A stretch of DNA of 64,000 nt from Ehretia macrophylla (lineage: Eukaryota; Streptophyta; Magnoliopsida; Boraginales; Ehretiaceae): NCBI GenBank assembly GCA_037974665.1, contig CM075778.1, positions 6,933,001 to 6,997,000 of the forward strand, given 5' to 3'. The notes below the pieces were generated by a model. It ran no database searches. It was given only the letters and a program-made list of their open reading frames with translations, and had not been told where the DNA came from. Numbering within the stretch: the stretch's first letter is position 1; each line of letters starts with the position of its first letter. Made by a program: the position numbers and the translations under genes. Shown in pieces: positions 59,760 to 64,000 of the stretch.

Positions 59760-60395
59760 GCCTTCGAGAAAGCGTCAACGTCCTTTTCGTGAACATTGTA
59801 ACAAGCATGGTCATACGCTTGCTACATGCTACCAGATTCATGGCTTCCCAGATAAACAAGTGAAGAAATCAGGGCCACCTTCTTCCACTTCCGCTACTTT
59901 TGCTAGTCAATTAACACCTGAACAATACAACAAGCTTCTTGCGCTTCTATCCAAAGAGAAATCTGGTGGATCATTAGTCCATTTGGTAGGTACAACTCTA
60001 ACTTGTTTATCCTCTTGTTAGATTATTGATTCAGGTGCTTCTAATCATATATGTACCTCTCTTTCAATTTTTTCTTCGTATTCTACTGTCCATAAAAGTA
60101 TGTCAATTCAATTGTCTGATGGTTCTCATGCGCCTGTGACACACATAGGCACAGTTCCCTGTTCACCATCATTTATTCTCACAAATGTTTTTCACATTCC
60201 ATCTTTTAAATTCAATTTGTTATCTATTTCACAATTAACAAATTCAACAAGTTGTGATGTATTATTTTCATCTTCTGAATGTATATTTCAAGACCGAGCA
60301 ACGAAGAAGAAGATTGGTCGGGGTAGTGCTCGAAATGGTCTTTTTTACTTAGATGCAATTTTAGTTTTTAATTTTGCTTTTTCTTTCAAGCATTG
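59760..60395 (+). pseudogene. Copia zinc knuckle and protease remnant
   Basis: A basic segment and CNKHGHTLATCYQIHGFP (zinc-knuckle-like) lead to the aspartic protease active site IIDSGASNHICT near 60025, just after a TAG. The downstream part FHIPSFKFNLLSISQLT and GLFYLDA ends at the deletion junction near 60395. Confidence 0.8.
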
Positions 60396-62670
60396 TAATA
60401 AACAAACTTCCAACTCCGATCCTTAAATATAAATCATCTCATCAAGTTTTACTTGGAACTGTTCCTTCATACTCATCTCTTCGAGTTTTCGAATGTTTAT
60501 GTTTCTCTAAAAATATGAATATTCAACATAAGTTTGATGAGCGAGCCAAACCCGGTATTTTTGTTGGTTATCCATACGGTCAAAAGAGATATCGTATATA
60601 TGATTTCAAAAGTCATCAAATCTATGTTTCTCGTGATGTTATATTTCATGAGTCAGTTTTTCCATATTGCGATCTTCCATCTCCATCACCAAAAAATTCA
60701 ATTACTATTACTCCAATTAATGATGATGGAACTTTTGACTACACTACACCCCCAATTGTTCCCACTGATATTTCTTCTAGTGATTCTATCCTTCATAATC
60801 TAGTTGATTATTCCAATTCTCTGCCTATTTCTGAGGATACTCCTTTTAATAATTCTCCTTCAATGGCACATGGTCCTCAGCTTGATAACTCACCCAATTC
60901 TCCACCTATTTTCGAGGACACTCATTCCAATAATTCTCCTTCGATGACACCTGATCCTATAATTAATAATCATTCTCAACTAATTTGGCGCCCACCAGGT
61001 CATCTCAAGGATTATATTTGTAATCATATTTCACTCTCAACAGATTTTTCACTAGCCAAGTATTTCTTTTTGTCCCATCTAAGGCATTCTCATCGTGCTT
61101 TTCTAACAAATATTATTGAATATCAAGAACCACGCTCTTATTCTCATGCCATGAAATCTACCAAATGGCGCAATGCCATGGCCAAAGAAATTCAGGCTCT
61201 TGAATCAAATAACACTTGGTTTTTATATTCACTTCCCAAAGGAAAATCACTCATTGATTGTAAATGGGTCCACAAGATTAAATATCAATTTGATGGTTCA
61301 GTTGAGAGATATAAAGCTCGTTTTGTTGCCAAAGGTTATACTCAAGTTGAAGGAATCGATTATCATGATACCTTCGCACTTGTAGCCAAACTAGTTACTG
61401 TTCATCTCCTTTTCTCTATTGCTGCCATTAAAAATTGAAAATTGGTCCCTACATCAACTCGATGTCAACAATGCATTTCTTCAAAGAGATCTCAATGAAG
61501 AAGTTTATATGAAACTTCCTCTTGGTTTCTCTCGTAAAGGGAAAACTCGTGTATGCAAATTAAATAAATCTATCTATGGTCTCAAACAAGCTTTTTGTCA
61601 ATGGTTCTTAAATTTTCAACCACGCTTATTCGCCAAGGTTTCCGACAATCTATTTCAGACTATAGTCTTTTTACATATATTCATGGTCAGACTTCTATTT
61701 TTGTTCTCGTCTATGTTGATGATATTATTATTACTGGCGACAACGATGATGCCATCACTAAAATCAAACAATTTCTTGTTCAATCTTTTTCCATAAAAGA
61801 TCTTGGAAATCTTCGGTATTTTTTAGGCATTGAAGTGTCTGGATCTAAACAATGAATTTTTCTATGTCAAAGAAAATATACCCTTGACATCTTATCTAAT
61901 TCTGGTATGACTGGTTCCCGACCATCTGATTTTCCTTTGGAACAACATCTTCGTTTACGACCAAAGGATGGTACTCATCTTCTTGATCCGACAATCTATC
62001 GTCGACTAGTGGGTCATTTTTTATATCTTATTGTAACACGACCAGATATTCAATATGCTATTAAGACATTTAATCAATTCATGCAATTTCCTCGTTCCAC
62101 TCATCTTGATGATGCCAACCGGGTTCTTCGTTATATTAAAGGTACTGTTGGTAAAGGATTATTCCTTTCTGCATCTAGCTCTCATACTTTAGTTGGATAT
62201 GCTGACTCTAACTGGGCAGTTTGTTCTACTACTCGTCGATCCACCGCTGGTTATTTTACCATGTTAGGTTCTAGTCCTATTTCTTGGAAAACCAAGAAAT
62301 AACCAATTGTTTCTCGTTCTTTTGCAGAAGCATAGTATCATTCTCTCGCTGCACTTACTTCTGAGTTGCAATGGTTAAAAAAATTTCTTTCAGATCTTGG
62401 TTTCAACTATTCGCAACCAATTGTAGTTCATTGTGATAGCAAAACTGCTATTCACATTGTCAAAAATCCTATTTTTCACGAACACACCAAACATATTGAG
62501 ATTGATTGTCATTTTGTTTGAGAAAAAATTCAAGGAGGTCTCATTACTCTTTTCTACCTACGTTCTAGCAACCAGTTGATGAACATTTTTACCAAATCAC
62601 TTGGAGGTGACGCTTATAGCCGACTACTTCGCAAGTTAGGTGTTCTTGACATTTCAATCCCAACTCCAAC
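60396..62670 (+). pseudogene. Copia integrase tail, reverse transcriptase and RNase H remnant
   Basis: It opens inside the integrase C-terminal region (LPTPILKYKSSHQV, then GIFVGYPYGQKRYRIYD). Reverse transcriptase follows with WVHKIKYQFDGSVERYKARFV and the YVDD active site near 61710. RNase H blocks include ADSNWA and VHCDSKTAIH. Breaks are a stop and small duplication at about 61436, a frameshift near 61590, TGA at about 61855 and three further stops after 62300. The reading frame ends just before the polypurine tract. Confidence 0.85.
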
Positions 62671-62681
62671 TTGAGGGGGGG
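62671..62681 (+). promoter_or_regulatory. Polypurine tract of the Copia element
   Basis: ttgaggggggg immediately before the 3' LTR, the usual primer site for plus-strand DNA synthesis. Confidence 0.8.
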
Positions 62682-62982
62682 TATTGGATGAAATCAAGAC
62701 CAAGTCCAAAATAAAGATCGATGAAGACCAAGTCCACTCCTGTATTTTAGGCCCTTCATTCTATATTAGTTAATTAGTTTCTTACTTATGTATATATTTT
62801 AAATTTAATTAGTTTCCTACTTTCGTGTATATTTTAAATTTAATTAGTTTCCTACTTTTGTGTATATTTTAAATTTAGATCTCCCTTTGTAATCTGCCTA
62901 TATATTATAGGATCACTGAATGAATATGATAAGTTCAAGAATCATTCACTTTATCTCCTATCGTGATCACCATTCTTTCACA
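62682..62982 (+). repeat. 3' LTR of the Copia element (301 bp)
   Basis: Begins TATTGGATGAAATC (the TG start is mutated to TA) and ends TTCTTTCACA. It has three copies of the aattagtttcctactt repeat and a tatatattataggatcactg segment missing from the 5' LTR. Confidence 0.9.
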
Positions 62983-64000
62983 AATAAATAAATAAAGTAC
63001 AATTTTCAACTTTATCGCTCATGAAATGCCAAATAATTAAGTTAATTTCCACATTTTAGTGTTGTAGACACTATATTTGTGAACTCTCGAAATTCACAAT
63101 TAAGACTAAGGAGATCCTAGATCCCTCTCATTTAGTGATGGGTTCCGATAAATAGGTGACAACAGACGTTCCCAAAGATTTTTGAAATTACATATTGTGA
63201 AGGTAGGGTAAAGTGTTGGGTATAGTTGATGTGTCTTGACGAGGGCTGCTTTCCTCGTTAAATAACCAGTCAGCTCCATCAATCATGGTGATGGTTAGAG
63301 CTCTTTCCTTTCCGGTATCTGTCTGTCACCCTATCACGCCCTCCCCGCTTTCATTCCTTGAGCTGACTCTTTGTAGCCGTTGCTAGAGGGATTTGAGGCC
63401 CTGATTACAGGTCTTCTTGCTTCCTGGGCCACGACCTTGACAGCCGCCATTCCCAATCTAGGCCCATATGGGAAGTGGAAAGATTCTAGCCCATTATAGT
63501 ATTGATTTGAAACATTAAAAAAGAGGATTATTGAATGAGAAATACAAAGAAAGAGATTTTGTTAACTATGGACTAAAACTTCTGAAATTATAGTTATGTT
63601 ACTACTCAATTACATGAAAATTATACTCGTCAATGTGACATAATCTAGTGACATATTGACTCTTTTTATAAGTAGATAATTCTATCTTATCAACAATGCA
63701 TATCACTCTTTATTAATTCTAAAAGTTCCATTATTTTAACTATTATTTCATAAATTAGAGTCCATGTGTAATAAAAGCAGCTTCACTTAATTCCCTTTTT
63801 TTTAAAAATGGATCAAAGAAGGGCATGCCCTATTCCATTCTTATCTTAACCTAAAGAAGGAAATCAAGTAAATGGTTTAGGGTTGGTTAAGCACTCTATC
63901 AAATGAAATGATTAATGATAATCTTAAACTGTTTTTTTTTTTTTAACCAAAAAAAAAAAGGAAGAGTTGGTGTGAATCGATTTCACATTGAAGAAAGAAT
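62983..64000. other. Intergenic sequence with a GC-richer island
   Basis: AT-rich sequence except for 63225-63475, which is noticeably richer in G+C (ttcctttccggtatctgtct, cacgccctccccgctttc). No tRNA, rRNA or protein is recognised in it. The rest shows nothing definite. Confidence 0.45.

Larger units (their letters stand above)
58750..62982 (+). mobile_element. Defective Ty1/Copia retrotransposon, 4233 bp
   Basis: 5' LTR 58750-58959, 3' LTR 62682-62982 and target duplication AATAA (58745-58749 and 62983-62987). A primer binding site TGGTATCAGC follows the 5' LTR, as for initiator-Met tRNA priming, and a G-rich polypurine tract precedes the 3' LTR. Coding remnants run in Copia order: gag, zinc knuckle, protease, then directly the end of integrase, reverse transcriptase and RNase H. 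The integrase catalytic core is absent and several stops and frame breaks are present, so the copy is not autonomous. Confidence 0.93.

Overview
This window is nuclear DNA of a flowering plant, most likely a eudicot. The DNA is AT-rich, the genes are split by GT-AG introns, and intergenic space is packed with transposable elements. Genes match plant-only families: a bHLH68-type transcription factor, a THA8-like chloroplast PPR protein, and a FAR1-type Mutator transposase. The species cannot be named from sequence alone.

Host genes. (1) 1362-5626, minus: five-exon isochorismatase/nicotinamidase-fold hydrolase, 198 aa. (2) 19458-23234, minus: nine-exon atypical bHLH factor, 335 aa. (3) 50655-51395, minus: intronless short PPR protein resembling THA8. 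(4) 51562-51643, minus: tRNA-Ser(CGA). (5) 54121-56967, minus: four-exon single-pass membrane protein, 440 aa, of a conserved plant family with a methyltransferase-like core. All five run on the minus strand. A pair of orphan exons lies at 13777-14274, and two isolated exon-like segments lie at 43740-43891 and 49641-49705.

The main feature is a 12-kb Mutator-like element (29564-41627) flanked by the 9-bp direct repeat GTGAGATTT. It carries two convergent split genes. The plus-strand gene combines an N-terminal HMG-box-like region, a DUF1985-like region, a coiled coil and a C-terminal ULP1/SENP cysteine protease. The minus-strand gene is a FAR1-type transposase with DDE residues, a SWIM finger and a zinc knuckle. 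A 106/212-bp tandem array lies between the transposase start and the right end, and a 225-230-bp tandem repeat lies between the two 3' ends. The four lesions I found each fit one C:G-to-T:A transition. The element sits in the right terminus of an older TIR element (28756-29563).

Other mobile DNA: a Copia retrotransposon (58750-62982, TSD AATAA) lacking its integrase core; two solo LTRs (17196-18187, TSD TGAAG; 44788-47748, TSD ACTCA); two 5'-truncated LINEs (57175-57797, with an 18-bp TSD; about 42430-42770); hAT-type non-autonomous elements with 8-bp TSDs (2911-3127, 15078-15759, 16784-17030, 19654-20064); a TIR family with GGCTCCGTTTG ends and 3-bp TSDs (8474-9233, 51995-52439, and a partial copy ending at 1052); a fold-back element with a 10-bp TSD (5920-6426); and copies of a tRNA-Pro-like SINE. 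The window therefore reads as a few conserved housekeeping or regulatory genes on one strand, separated and in places invaded by layered, mostly dead transposons.
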